From the NCBI GenBank assembly GCA_039720395.1, contig CM077831.1, positions 10,466,333 to 10,530,332 on the forward strand: a stretch of 64,000 bases of DNA. Direction: 5' to 3'. The stretch is from Liquidambar formosana (lineage: Eukaryota; Streptophyta; Magnoliopsida; Saxifragales; Altingiaceae). Positions 44,579 to 57,144 of the stretch are shown here, piece by piece. The notes below the pieces were generated by a model. It did no database searches, had not been told where the DNA came from, and saw only the letters and a list, made by a program, of their open reading frames with translations. The position numbers and the translations under genes were made by a program. Every line of letters begins with the position of its first letter. Position 1 is the first letter of the stretch.

Positions 44579-45484
44579 CTAAAAAATAAACAGGGCCACA
44601 TAGTCTTTCACTTTTATGAATTGAGAGTCAATTCAAATCAAAGAGTTTGTAGGAAAATAGTGAGAATAAGAGGCTGGACAGAGCATATGGACATGGGAAT
44701 ATTGAGTCCAACAAACATGTTTTCATGAAGACATTTCATAGTATTATCCCATTGGATGCATAAATACATAAAGTAAAATTAATGCATATAGGAAGGGTAG
44801 GTGGAAGGTCCCATACGGTTTCTTTTAGTAGTTTTAATTCTTATAGGACAAACAGTTCAAGGATTTTGCCAAATAGGTGGTACACTATTTGGCTACAAGT
44901 ATGTTAGAGCTTAAATAAATGGAGTATGCTATGGCTACTTTTAACAAAAAAAAGTATAGATGACTATGTAGCATGGGAAACTTATAACCTGAAAGATGAA
45001 TAAGATTTATAATATTTAGATTCAAAAGTTGTAATAAAACTCCCCTGTTAGAACTTTCATGATTGAATGCCCATTAAGGATCAAAGGCCTTTTATGTTGA
45101 ACTCAGCCAGGATAACCGCTGATATAGCAAACTACTACTGATGGCATGAGATCTAAATGCTAATACATGTTTTGTAACAAACCGTATCATTGTGAGAGCA
45201 AGATTTGAACACCGACTTCTTCCATAGTTGACATGTTTCTTGTGTGTTAATAGAAAATGAGTGTAACCCATCTTTATTTGCCATTACCATATATGGAACT
45301 TCACCCATGGAATATTGGGTAGCCTACAATCTGTATGTAAGTGATAGCTTGGAGAAGGATCAAAATTGGCTAATTCAGATTTAAGCCAGATTTTCACACT
45401 CAACCTCTTGGACCACGCTCCACCTTGTTTTGTCAAGGTGGTGAACTTTACAATTTACAATGATATTATAGAAGCTATCATGGA
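44579..45484. other. Stretch without recognisable gene
   Basis: AT-rich, with no ORF, RNA gene or repeat terminus that I can support. Confidence 0.5.
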
Positions 45485-45489
45485 AAAGG

Positions 45490-46039
45490 TGTGATGACCT
45501 AAATTTTATAAATATCTATATTATATTTATTTTGATCCTATGTGTGCAACTTCACCATAAGTTGTGCATGTATATCATAAAATCATGCACCCAACTACAC
45601 CATAGCATAACCCTTATGGATAATATGCAGACTTACCCCATTTTCCTCCCTTAGTCTGCCAGCCTAAAACCCCTCTCACTCATTTTTCTTCCCTGACAAC
45701 TACAACTCTGCAACCACAACCACCTCGGCTCCATTTTTCTTCAGCAATTAAAATCCTATACTAATAGGATTCTAACAATCCATTCTTCAGCCGCACCTAC
45801 CCAGTTTGACTCCATCTCTTTTCCCATTTGTTTTCTGGTTCGGGTGTGTGTTTATATATATAGAAGGACTCGAGACAGAGAGTTAGAGAAAGAGCAGCAG
45901 AGAGATAGAGAAACTAAGAAAGAAAAGAGGAGAAAGAAAGTGGTCTTGTGGAGATTTCTACCTAAGCTCGTGGAGCTCTCTCAGTGAGGTAAGAACCTTA
46001 CCTTCTCTACTATTAATCTATATATACATATATATATAG

Positions 46040-46104
<65 letters not shown>

Positions 46105-48320
46105 ATACTATATATATACATATGCATATGCAATTTTATTTTCTTTAGTTATTTTTAGAAAGGATGACCCTACCTTATGTTTTTGGTGCCAAAGAACACC
46201 ATGGTAGTGTCAAATTTAAGAGAAAATGACCGTAGGTTAAAGTTTTAGAAATTTCAAAATTTTGGATCATGAAAACCCGAAACTTTAGGCTTAAAAACAA
46301 ATAGGATTTTATAGGATTTTGAATGAACAATTTATATACGCATGTAGTATTCCACGTGAGCTTCGATTCGACACTTGAATCACTGAAAATGGTTAAGAAA
46401 CGAGGGAGATATTAATCGTCGAAGTTGGTCCGTTGAACACACGGTGTAATCGAGTTACATAATGCAACCTGCGAGAGGTTGAAGATGACCCATAGGACTA
46501 TGATCCTGTATGGGTGCATCCGTATACCTTACTGTGTTCTCATGCATTTAAAAACCATACGATAATCATATGAACCCCAAATTTCACCATTAGGACTCAT
46601 CTTAGTGGGCCCTACTATATGGGACCCTTGGTTGACCATTTTGAATAAGTTTGACTATAGTTTGACTTTTTGGCTAAATTAAATTTTGTTAAAAATTCCA
46701 GAAAATACCAGAAAATTCCAAAAAATTACAGAAAATTCTCAAAAATTATGAAAAATTCCCAGAAATTATAGAGAGTGTATTAAAAATTATTTTAATCATT
46801 TTGGGACCATAGTTCACTGTCAGAAGGCCAATAGTAATTTTTTAGTACATTATATTTATTTTGAAATTTACCTAAATATTACATATGCATAATTATCAGA
46901 TTTTATCGATCCTCGGGAGGACCCTAGGGAGCATGAACGCTGCATTCGCATTGTCAATATCTATCACGTGGTTTTGGGTTGATATTGCTCGCGATTCAGG
47001 TAGGAAATGTGACTTCTTTACATTTAATATGGTGTTATTTTATAAATGTGATTTTAAATACCTTAATGATATTGTTGGATTTTCACACTGATTTATAACA
47101 AAATATTTTTATTACTTGTTCAAAATTTAGGGAATCCTTCAATATATCATTTGATACTACTGTTTTATGTTGTTGCTTAAAGATACATGGTTATATATTT
47201 GTTTAAATGTTATAGTGAAATATCTGTTAAATGTGTAGAATTTTTATGATACTTGGATTATGGAAAAATACTTTATAAATGTTGTCTACTTGGAAATGTT
47301 TAAGAAATGGTTATTGAAACTCTGGAAATTTATCAAACATGTTTATGAAAATATTTGGATACCATGAATGTTTATATGATTGATGGAAATGTTTTGAATA
47401 TATGGACTGGATTTGTGGACATTGGGTCTTGGTATGCATCAAACGGGTGGGGGCATCACAAGGGCGTGGTGTCTAGCGTTGAGAATACTCCATAAATAGC
47501 AAGCAGGGTAAAGTGCCCTTAGGTGAAAGACCTTAAAGCCCTCGAGGAAGAACGCTGCGTAGGTGTTGGTTATTTTCGTGCTTGGCTAAGCCGGGGGTTG
47601 ATTTGACGACGTAACCTGTAATCAACGACGGTTGATGCATGGTTTGATCCCATAGTCTTGGGAATTGGAGATACTAAGAGAATTTTGGGAAATTAACTAA
47701 AAACCCACACAAAGTACTGATTTATAACTGTTATTTGATTTTGAGTTATTAAATGATTTTAATTCATATACCATGTATCGGCACACATATTAACTGTATA
47801 GAATCCACACATATTTCCTATTGGGCTTCGCAGCTTATCCTATTATTATTTCAAATCATCAGGTGATGAATGAGGGTTCGCCAATGGCAGATGCCTAGTT
47901 GCATGAACTGAGGTTGGAAATTGAAGGTCACATACTTGCATAGTCATGGATAAGGATAGACGCATGTGCATTTCATAGAGATTATGCTATTTTGATGCGT
48001 AGGCATTACTATTATCCTTGTTATTACAGTTAATACTTACTGAACTTCGAATAGTTTGAATTTAGCCTATATGTGCCAGGGATGTTGGCAATATTTTGGG
48101 ATCATATCTTATTATGGGCATGATGTGTGAGCATAACATTTCATGTTAATTTATTGGGTGTTATTGATGAGCTGGTACAATTATTATTTCAAAAAAAAAA
48201 AAAATTTACACGTGGACTTGACTAAGTCTTCTACAACTTTTATACTCTGACTTATCCATGTGTACACCTTTCTACTTTGACTTTTATCCACGTGTTGACT
48301 CTCCGAGTCGGGGTGTAACA
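45490..48320 (+). mobile_element. Solo LTR, Tekay/Del-like Gypsy (TSD AAAGG)
   Basis: Begins TGTGATGACC and ends ..GGGGTGTAACA, with the perfect duplication AAAGG at 45485-45489 and 48321-48325. Length is 2831 bp with no coding domains. A TATA box (GTTTATATATATAG near 45850) is followed by a GA-rich start region, and a long (TA)n microsatellite lies at about 46021-46100. The TGTGATxACC start and GGGGTGTAACA end suggest a Tekay/Del chromovirus, which is inference. Confidence 0.88.
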
Positions 48321-48325
48321 AAAGG

Positions 48326-48467
48326 GGACCATGTCGAAGTAATGAGTAGAGACAATATGTATTGCTATGTATGTATTCAGCTTTGCATGGACTAATCATG
48401 GACAAATACATCATCGATCTGTGTAGATAGAATAGTAAAGGATCCAAACTTTCTTTTGCTAAAGAGG

Positions 48468-48502
<35 letters not shown>

Positions 48503-48616
48503 CGATCCACATGAGTAGAATTAAACCAAGCCAGTGAACAATTTTCGCTATAGTTTCCAAATAGCTGTGATCTTAAGGGATGCACAGGTATTGGGAATCT
48601 GCAACAATTAGTGACC
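48326..48616. other. Spacer with T-tract
   Basis: No gene. A T-run of about 30 bases at 48470-48500 may be a reversed poly(A) tail. It breaks up the overlapping - strand ORF, which is not a gene. Confidence 0.5.
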
Positions 48617-48621
48617 GTAAG

Positions 48622-49116
48622 TGTTAGAATATTATTTGCAAAATAGCAAAATAATATGAGTTACCTTGCACAAAATAGAGTTAACCCAATCCGGCTAAGA
48701 GGTGCGATAATGCTTCTTGAAGATAGTTGGAGCCTCCCACTCGTGCGAGGGATTATGGCAACTCTATCTCCGGGATTTAACTTAGCTCGGACTCGAGCCT
48801 GTTCCTCTACGATCTTGTACTAATCGGTAGGAACTAAGTACCTTCAATCTCTTGTCAAGATGCCCAATAAAACTTAAAGTAAAACAACATATGTATACTA
48901 TGTAGTAAGGAAGTCAAAAAATAAAAACTTCAAATTAGTTCTCTAACACTTTCACATAGCTACCCTTTATATAAGAGGATAGGTGGCTTGTAGTAGAAGC
49001 GAAGAATCTTCGTCATAATTATAAAGATTCTATTCTATCCAAAAAGATTTTATCTTATCCAAAAGAATTTGATCTTATCCACAAGATAAAATAATAATAT
49101 AAATCATTTTCCAACA
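48622..49116 (-). repeat. 3' LTR of the - strand Copia
   Basis: 495 bp, ends TGTTAGAATATT (left) and ..TTTTCCAACA (right), matching 56347-56857 with many substitutions and a few indels. Confidence 0.92.
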
Positions 49117-49956
49117 GTCCCCCACTTGATTTAAATTAATAAAATCAATACGAAAATAATAATAATAGGCATCTAGGAAAGTCATGTGCATAAATGAAGG
49201 TGTCTTCAGGACTTGAACCTCCACTTAGTATAAATATATCAAAATTTATCAAAGAACTTAAATGGATGTACCTTGAACTTAAGGACCTATGTTGATAAAC
49301 TAGATATTTCATACACACATTCCTTTCGAAAGTTATTGTACTCCTAAAGTCGGTACCTTTTGAGTCTGTGCTGAATCCTATTTTACTAAATGACCCAGAG
49401 ACAGCCTATTATCTCCACTTAATATAAACACATCAAAGTTTATCAGAAAACTTAAGTGGACATGCCTTGAACTTAAGGACCCATGTTAATAAACTAGACA
49501 TATCATACACACACATTCCTTTCAGAAGTTATTGTACTTTTGAAGCTGGCACCTTTTGAGTCTGTGTTGTATCCCATTTTACTGAGTGATTCAGAGATAG
49601 CCTGTTATCTCCTGTGAAGTACCTAGCTAGCTTTAACACTCAGAAAGATAAATCCATCAAGAGTGCATCCTATAACACTCCTATCAATATAATATGTAGA
49701 CTTATTAAGAGAAATTAAATTCTCAACCTCTCACAAAACACAAGACTCATCTGTAAGGAAATCAACTGCAGGAATTGCACTAACTCATCATAGGAATGGA
49801 CTTAATTTCATTAAAATTTAGGGCATACACAATGGTTGTTTCTTAGCTTGTTTTTCCCATTGAACTTGAGAAGTCTCATCAGGTTGGGTTCCTACTAAGT
49901 ACAACTCAATTACAGGCTTTCAGTCCCATTTCCCTTGATGAAATTGAGATCAAATA
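49117..49956 (-). pseudogene. Copia polyprotein C-terminal tail and 3' untranslated region
   Basis: On the - strand, just left of the nested element, the frame continues past RNase H (LKPVIELYLVGTQPDETSQV, about 49920-49860). The polypurine tract (CAAGTGGGGGAC, 49117-49128) adjoins the 3' LTR. Between them is noncoding sequence with two related blocks of about 245 bp (around 49190-49370 and 49410-49600), both containing CACACATTCCTTTC and GTACCTTTTGAGTCTGTG-type segments. Confidence 0.7.
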
Positions 49957-50122
49957 TGTGATACCCCGAATATTTATTGGTTTAAATTTTACATGTATAT
50001 TCAGTGGAATCGTAAGCAGGATGATAATTTAAATATTTTATATAGAGAATGAAGATGAGGTCAGTTGGATGTTGGGAGACATTGTATTAAATTGCTTTGG
50101 GTAGAGAAGATGATTAAATTGT

Positions 50123-50158
<36 letters not shown>

Positions 50159-52746
50159 ACCAATGGAGGAAAGAAAAGTCAATAGAAGAAAAGAAACAGA
50201 ATAAAATAAAAGGAAACGAAATTAAATTAAATTAAAAAAGAAAGAAGATTGCGTTCGGTAGAAAGAAGAAAAGGAGGAGGAAAGAAGAAGCAGGGATTAG
50301 GTGTAGAAAAAAACAGAAAGAAAAGAAAGGAGATAAGGATGAGAGGATGAAGAAAGAAGAAATGAAGGAAGAGAGAGAAGGAGAGAAGAAATAAAAAGAG
50401 AAGGAAAGAGAAGAAGAGAGGAGAGAAAGAAAGAAAGGAGTAGGGAGGAAGTCGAAAGAGTGGCAAACGGTGGATGATCTTTGGTCGAAGCATAGGAGCT
50501 CCAATCCATTATGTATCACTATGAATTTTGTATTTCTTGAGCTGATCTACACGTCTATGGTTGTGGTTTTCATTTTGTTCACTCATTTTTTGGAAGTAGG
50601 AGGTTTAATTCTTGTATAGTGAATGATGAGTTTTGATCCGTATATTTGATGGTGATATTATTTGATGTCATGGATTATGATGGTTGATTTCATTGACAAT
50701 TGGATTATATTTGAGGTTTATGATTTGGAGTTCGTATTATTTGATTTATTTATTATTTTGAATATATAAATGCTTGCATGACTGGGCTGTTGTTTGCTCA
50801 CCCCAATATATTTTCAGGTGATCATTGTTGGAGGCACGTAGTAGAATTGGGGTCGAGATTTGGAGAGACTATTGTGTATATTTATTTTTATTTAAAGCTG
50901 ATGTAAATTTTATTTAATTAGTTGGTCAATGGATATTGATGATGATTTTTGGGTTAACCATCGCTACCCGCAGCTGCGCAATATTCTGTATTTTCAAAGG
51001 GAATTTATTTTTGAAAGGGTGTTATTTGTACAGAGCTCATAAAAATTAAACGTGTTATCGTTTATAAATTTTGGGGTGTAACAATTTGGTATCAGAGTTA
51101 AGGATGACTCTTGACTTTTGGATGAGAGATGATATGGCAATAGTCCTAATAGGACCAACAGTCCTAATAGGCCCAAGATGGGTGTGGGTGAGGGTGAGGT
51201 TGAGAGAACCAATAGTCCCAACAGTCCCAATAGGCTCAAAGGTGAGGCTGAGGCTGAGGAATGAGTCACATATTTCACATCAGAAGCAGACAAGTCCAAA
51301 ATCTAGGAAAGATGAAGGTATTGTTTTATATAAGATGGTATGGTTGAGTTAGTACCGCGTGAGGTACTGTAATTTATTTTAAATTATTGATGAGAAAATA
51401 CAATACCTTACTGTTTTAGAAAATTGTTTTTCTTAAGAATGGAAAAATTTTATTTTGTTTATGAGCTCTTTTAAAAATAAGAGTTTTGCAGCGAAAGCGT
51501 AGTGGTATAACAGTATAAGGTATTTGATTTCAGGCTATTCAAATTTCAAGGACGAAATTTATTTTAAGGGTCGTAGAATGTGATACCCCGAATAGTTATT
51601 GGTTTAAATTTTACATGTATATTCGATGAAATCGTAAACAGGGTGACAATTTAAATATTTTGTATAGAGAATAAAGATGAGGTCAGTTGGATATCGGGAG
51701 ACATTGCATTAAATTGCTTTGGGTGGAGAAGATTATTAAATTGTGATATATATATATAAACCACTGGTGGTGGAAAGAAAAGTCAATAGAAGAAAAGAAA
51801 CAGAATAAAAAATAAAAGGAAAAGAAATAAAATAAAATAAAAAAAGAAAGAATGCTTTTGGTGAAAAGAAGAAAAGGAGGAGGAAAGAAGAAGCAGGGAT
51901 TAGGTGTAGAAAAGAAAAAAAGAAAAGAAAAGAAAGGAGATAGGGACGAGAGGATAAAGAAAGAAGAAATAAAGTAAGAGAGAGAAGGAGAGAAGAAATA
52001 AAAAAGAGAAGGAAAGAAAAGAATAGAGGAGATAAAGAAAGAAAGGAGTATGGAGGAAGCCAAGAATGGTAGAGGGTGGATGATATCTGGTCGGAGCATA
52101 GGAGCTTCAATTCGTCACGTATCACTATAAATTTTGTATTTCTTGAACCGATCTACATGTCTGCAGTTGTGGTTTTTCGTTTTATTCTCTCATTTTTTTA
52201 TTTTTGTTTTTTTAGGTAGGGGGTTTAATTCTTATACAGTGAATGATGAGTATTTTGATCCATATATTTGATGGTGATATTATTTGATGTCATGGATTAT
52301 GATGGTTGATTTCATTGACAATTGTATTATATTTGAGGTTTATGATTTGGAGTTCGTATTATTTGATTTATATATTATTTTGAATATATAAATGCTTGCA
52401 TATGATATTTGAAACATTATTTATTGCATAGGAATTGGATTTCCTACTAGACTGTTGTTTGCTCACCCCAATATATTTTCAGGTGATCATTATTGGAGGT
52501 ACATAGTAGAATTAGGGTCGAGATTTGGAGAGACTATTATGTACATTTATTTTTATTTAAAGTTGATGTAATTTTATTCATTTAGTTAGCCAATGTATAT
52601 TAATGATGATTTTTGGGTTCACCATCACTACTCACAGCTGCGAAATATTTTGTATTTTCAAAGGGAATTTATTTTTGAAAGGGCTTTATTTGTATGGAGC
52701 TTATAAAATTAAACATGTTATCATTTATAAATTTTGGGGCGTTACA
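49957..52746 (+). mobile_element. Non-autonomous LTR retrotransposon nested in the Copia (LARD/derivative type)
   Basis: Two LTRs, TGTGATACCCCG..GTAACA (49957-51083) and TGTGATACCCCG..GTTACA (51579-52746), surround only 495 bp. A PBS (TTGGTATCAGAGTTA, 51087) follows the left LTR, and a purine-rich GACGAAATTTATTTTAAGGG tract precedes the right one. The duplications are AAATA and AAATC, which match at four of five bases. No gag or pol is present, so it depended on a partner, probably a Tekay/Del-type Gypsy judging by the LTR ends. Confidence 0.85.
50160..50470 (+). repeat. Long purine-rich strand in the left LTR of the nested element
   Basis: About 300 nt made almost entirely of A and G on the + strand, just downstream of a (TA)n TATA region (50128-50154). 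The other LTR has the same feature at 51770-52070. The apparent Ser/Phe/Leu-rich ORFs on the opposite strand are artefacts of it. Confidence 0.85.
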
Positions 52747-53770
52747 AAATCTCTTCCAAGGCCCTTGGTTAAGGGATCAGGCAAATTCTCCCTGAACTTC
52801 ACATATTGTATGGCTATAATTCTAGCAGAGATTAGTCCTCTTACATAATTATGCCTAAGACGAATAGGTTCGAATTTCCCATTATAGATCTCACTACACG
52901 CTTTAAGCATAGTAGCTTGATTATCACAACATATGGCAACTACTGGCACTGGCTTATTCCATATTGGTACGTCTACCACTAAATTCCTCAGCTATTCAGC
53001 TTCCTCTCTCACAGATGAGAGTGTCATAAACTCATATTCCATAGTAGAATGCGCTATACACGTTTGTTTCTTAGATTTCCATGAAATAGCTCCTCCTACC
53101 AAAGTGAAAATTCATCTAATTACAGATGTCCCATCATCTAAAAATGAATTCCATGTTGCATCACTATACCCTTCAAGTACAGCAGGAACCTCCCATAATG
53201 CAACCCATAATGCATTGTGCCTTTCAAATATCTCAAAACTCTATTTAATGCAATCCAGTGCTCTTTACAAGGATTGCTCATGTATCTACTCAGTTTTCCT
53301 ACTGCGTAGGCTATATCTGGCCTTGTGTAGTGCATTGCATACATAAGACTACCAATCATCTGAGAATGCTTGAGCTGAGATACACACTTGCCTTCATTCT
53401 TTTTTAACTTGATGCTAGAATCATAAGGAGTTGGTGTTGGAGAACAATAAAAATAATTAAATCTCCTTAAGATTTTCTTAACATAATTTGATTGTTAGAA
53501 CACAATCCCACCATCAGTTCTAAGTATTTTGATTTCAAGAATGACAGCAGCTTTTCCAAGATCTTTTATATCAAATTTTGATGAGAAGAACTTCTTTGTT
53601 TCATTGACACACTCAAGATCTATGCCAAAAATTAACATGTCATCCACATAGAGACATATAATTACTCCAAAATTGCCATCAAATTTTCTATAGCTGCATA
53701 CATCTATCCTATTTATCTAATAACCATTCTCAAGAAGTGTTCTCTTGTATTTCTCATGCCACTGCTTGGG
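52747..53770 (-). pseudogene. Copia RT C-terminal part and RNase H
   Basis: RT YVDD box on the - strand near 53645-53665 (VIICLYVDDML). RNase H blocks RPDIAYAVGKLSRYMSNP (53320-53265) and, nearer the left end, CDNQATMLKACSEIYNG and NLPDPLTKGLGRD (about 52910-52750). The nested element cuts the frame right after that. In-frame stops occur. Confidence 0.88.
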
Positions 53771-53773
53771 TGC

Positions 53774-54484
53774 CTATTTCAGCTTATATAAAGACTTGAC
53801 TAATTTGCAAACTTTCTTCTCATTCACAGGCAGAATAAGACCTTCTAGGTGCTCTATGTAAATTTCTTCTTCTAGTTCTCCACTTAGGAATGCAGTCTTC
53901 ACATCCATTTGATGAATAATCAGATTATTTAAAATAATTAAAGCTATCATCAGCCTGATGGTTGTGATTTTTGCAAGAGGAGCATAAGTGTCAAAATAGT
54001 CAAATCCTTGACGTTGTTTGAACCCTTTTGCTACTAACCTTGATTTATACTTGTCAATCGATCCATCTGGTCTCAGTTTATTCTTAAAAATCCACTTGCA
54101 GCCAATAGGTTTGCAACCAGGTGGTAAATCAACTAAAATCCATGTATTATGGGACATTATTGAATTAATTTCATCATCGATTGCTTCTTTCCAAAAAGTA
54201 GAATCATGAGATGACATAGCTTCTTCATAAGTAGATGGATCATTTTCAATTAACCAAGTAATTCGTTCAAGATAAAAGTCCGGACCAAAATCTTTAAAAA
54301 TTTTACCTCTTTTGTTGCATCGCAATTCAGTCGATTTTGTAGTATCAGATTCCTTCCTTTTCAGTGTCGATTGAGTTTCCACCCCCACTAATTTGGAGTC
54401 ATCTCTGAACAGAAAGATATGTTCAAAGAAATTTTCATTGATTGATTCTACAACTGAATGAGGTGCTGGTGTTTCCAAGTTCAA
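53774..54484 (-). pseudogene. Copia RT N-terminal part
   Basis: 236 open codons with the Copia RT series KEAIDDEINSIMSHNTW, KPIGCKWIFKNKLRPDGS, KSRLVAKGFKQRQGFDY, then MDVKTAFLSGELEEEIY, ending at an in-frame stop just before the APKQWHEKYK-type segment. Confidence 0.9.
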
Positions 54485-55558
54485 AAACTTGTAAACCTTT
54501 ACTGGTCATTGAATAACCAATAAGAACATAATTTGTTCCTTGAGGTCCTACCTTTGAGCTATGGAAATTTGATAATTTGATATAAGCTAAGCAACCCCAT
54601 ACTTTTAAGATATGCAAGATTCGGCTTTCTACCTTTCCATATCTCATATAGTGTCACGTTAATCTTTCTTTGTGGAACATGATTCAAAATATGACAAGCT
54701 ACAAACAATGCTTCTCCCCAAAGATTAAAAGGAGGTTCTAAAACTTACAAGCATAGTTTTGACCATTTTTCTGGCAGTTCAATTCTTTTTTTCAGCAACT
54801 CCATTTTGCTTAAGATTAAAAGGAGGTGCAGAAGTTTCACGATGAATTCCATTGACTTCACATAATTTAATCAAATCACAATCAAAGTATTCTCCACCCC
54901 GATCTAATCGGAAGGCTTTGATTTTAGTACCGTGAAGATTCTTAACCTCAACTTTATTATAGTTCTTTAGACAACTGAAAGCTTCATCTTTGGTTCAGAG
55001 TAAGAAAATATATGCATATCGAGAAGCATCATTAATGAATGTTATAAAATAACGCTTTCCTCCTCTAGCTTGAACACCGGTCATCTTGTAAATGTCGCAA
55101 TGCACCAAATCTAGAACATTTAAGGACCTTTCAACTCCTTTGAACAATGTCTTGGTGATTTTGCAATTACTACATGCAACACATTTTTCAACAAGATCAT
55201 CTTTGGGATTAAGAATGAGACCCAATTTGGTCATTGACTTGATTGCATTAAAGTTGATATGCCCAAGCCTTCCATGCCAAACATCAAAAGAATCAACAGT
55301 ATAAATAGAAATGGATTTATTATTATCGATATTAAGTTTGAACATTCTAGATACAGCAAATCCTTTCCCAACAAAGACACCATTTTTAGTTAAGACAAAT
55401 TTGTCTGATTCAAAAGTCATCTTAAAGCCGTGCTTGCTAAGCAAAGTACCAGAGACGAGATTCATCTTGATGTCAAGGATATGCAAGACTTCCCTAAGAA
55501 GAACTCTTCCCAGAAGTGAAATTGAGCTCAATAGAGCCCATTTCCGCAACTGTAGCAC
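54435..55558 (-). pseudogene. Copia integrase with GAG-pre-integrase domain
   Basis: 55558-54995 carries VLHILDIKMNLVSG, the pre-integrase block WHGRLGHINFNAIKSM, C..C (KCVACSNCKITK) and the integrase start LDLVHCDIYKM. The core around 54990-54650 is broken by stops and shifts. 54647-54435 has the C-terminal block VWGCLAYIKL..GPQGTNYVLIGYS. Confidence 0.88.
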
Positions 55559-56346
55559 ACTCTTTTGATGTTCTTGTCCTTCTTAAACTCCTTTTTGTTG
55601 TCAGGCTTGCCTCGCTTCTTGAATTCTTGTTTTGATGGGCTATTTCTCGGCTTGTGCTTTACCTCAAGAACATGAGCTTTAGCAACAAGTTCATTTTTCT
55701 TGTTGCGATTATAAGACTCTTTTTCAATTCTTAGGTGATGCATGAGCATGTCTAGAGTCAAGTCTTCCTTTTTGTGCATCAGCTTAATTTGATAATCCTT
55801 CTAAGTTGGAAGCAACTTTGAGATTATGACACTAACATGAAAGTTCTTATCTAGTGTCATCCCAGCAGCAGTGATTGAGTCTGCTAGCTTATGCAATTCT
55901 TGGACTTGTTCGATGATTAGTTTTTCATCACTCATTTTAAACTCAACATAATTGCTCACCTGAAACTTCTTAATTCTAAATTTTTCAACAGTATAAACAA
56001 TTTTTAAACATTCCCAGAGATCGTTGGAATTTTTTGTTTTATTTGAATACTGGTCATATAATTGATCAGTAAGAGAGTTCAAAATATTATGACGACAATG
56101 ATAATCATTATCAATCCATTTTTGAATGTCAGATGTTGCTTGAGCAATATTTACATCAGTTGCACCTGAGCTCAATGGTATGGTTGGACAAGGTTTACTT
56201 AAAACATATGCAATCTTAAGTTATTTAAGGAAGAATTCCATCTTTTGTTCCCAATAATGGAAATTCTTCCCATCAAACTGAATATTTCATGTGATACGAG
56301 TCCAAGTGGAGTAAAAGAAGCAATAGGAGTAGGCATATGTTCAAAT
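55528..56346 (-). pseudogene. Copia gag; protease region deleted
   Basis: Starts right at the 5' LTR border (LGLVSHEIFS, about 56320), then 56175-55801 (QKWIDNDYHCRHNILNSL, YSNKTKNSNDLWECL) and 55779-55528 (zinc-knuckle start VCYSCGN). The knuckle is cut after its second Cys and runs directly into sequence normally found downstream of the protease active site, so most of the protease is gone. Stops lie between the pieces. Confidence 0.85.
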
Positions 56347-56857
56347 TGTTGGGATATTATTTGCAAAATAGCAAAATAATACAAGTTACCTTGCACAAAA
56401 TAGAGTTAACCCAATCTGGCTAAGAAGTGCGACAATGCTTCTTGAAGATAGTTGGAGCCTCCCATTTGTGCAAGGGATTATGACAACTCTATTTCTGGGA
56501 TTCAACTTAGCTCGGACTCGATCCCATTCCTCTACGATCTTGCACTAATCGGTAGGAACTATGTACCTTCAACTTCTTGTTAAGATGCCCAATAAAATTT
56601 AAAGTAAAACAACATATGTATACTATGTAGTAAGGAAGTTAGAAAATGAAAACTTCATGTTAATTCTCTAACACTTCCACACAGCTACCTTTTATATAGG
56701 AGGATAAGTGGCTTGTATTAGAAGCCAAGAATCTTCGTCATAATTACAAAGATTCTATTTTATCAAAAAAGATTTGATCTTATCCACAACTTGATCTTAT
56801 CCAAAAGGATTTGATCTTATCCACAAGATAAAATAATAATTTAAATAATTTCCAACA
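56347..56857 (-). repeat. 5' LTR of the - strand Copia
   Basis: 511 bp, TGTTGGGATATT (left) to ..TTTCCAACA (right), followed by GTAAG. A TATA-like TTTATATAGGAGG lies near 56690 (on the + strand reading). No tRNA-Met PBS is present next to its inner end at 56346. Confidence 0.92.
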
Positions 56858-57100
56858 GTAAGGGTGTTAACCATGGCTGTTTTTTGGGAGGAAAGTGTGA
56901 ACCCACGAAAAAGCACGGCCCACAAAGGTTTGGCAAAAAATACAGAGGTGAAAGACAACAAACAAAAAGGAGTCACCACCTCATTTTTTAAGGAAAAGAG
57001 GAAAACCGTAAAATGTTTTATTTCCAAAACCTCATGACTCCATTTTAAAAGGAAAGGCAAAGTCTTTAAAACCAGAAAATTGGATTCGGGGGCTAAGTTA

Positions 57101-57144
57101 CGATGTGGGAAGGTTCTGGGCTAAGCCCATAGGCACCCACATCG
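57101..57144 (-). promoter_or_regulatory. Covarying U5 hairpin of the second Tat-A solo LTR
   Basis: CGATGTGGG (57101-57109) pairs with CCCACATCG (57136-57144). The inner stem TGGGC/GCCCA (57117-57129) replaces TAGGC/GCCTA of the other copies with both sides changed. Confidence 0.7.

Larger units (their letters stand above)
48622..56857 (-). mobile_element. Copia retrotransposon, Tork-like, degenerate, with nested insertion (TSD GTAAG)
   Basis: Perfect duplications GTAAG flank it (48617-48621 and 56858-56862). Read on the - strand: 5' LTR (56857-56347), gag, integrase, RT, RNase H, PPT AAGTGGGGGAC, 3' LTR (49116-48622). A 2.8-kb LTR element (49957-52746) interrupts the end of the RNase H region. 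Multiple stops, a missing protease and a missing PBS mark a dead copy, although the TSD shows that the insertion itself was normal. Confidence 0.93.

Noticed and set aside
46021..46100. Long (TA)n run
   Set aside because: Simple microsatellite inside a solo LTR with no further structure.
50227..52125. Several - strand ORFs rich in Ser, Phe and Leu
   Set aside because: They are the pyrimidine complement of the purine-only tracts in the two LTRs: no domains, low complexity, same artefact in both LTRs.
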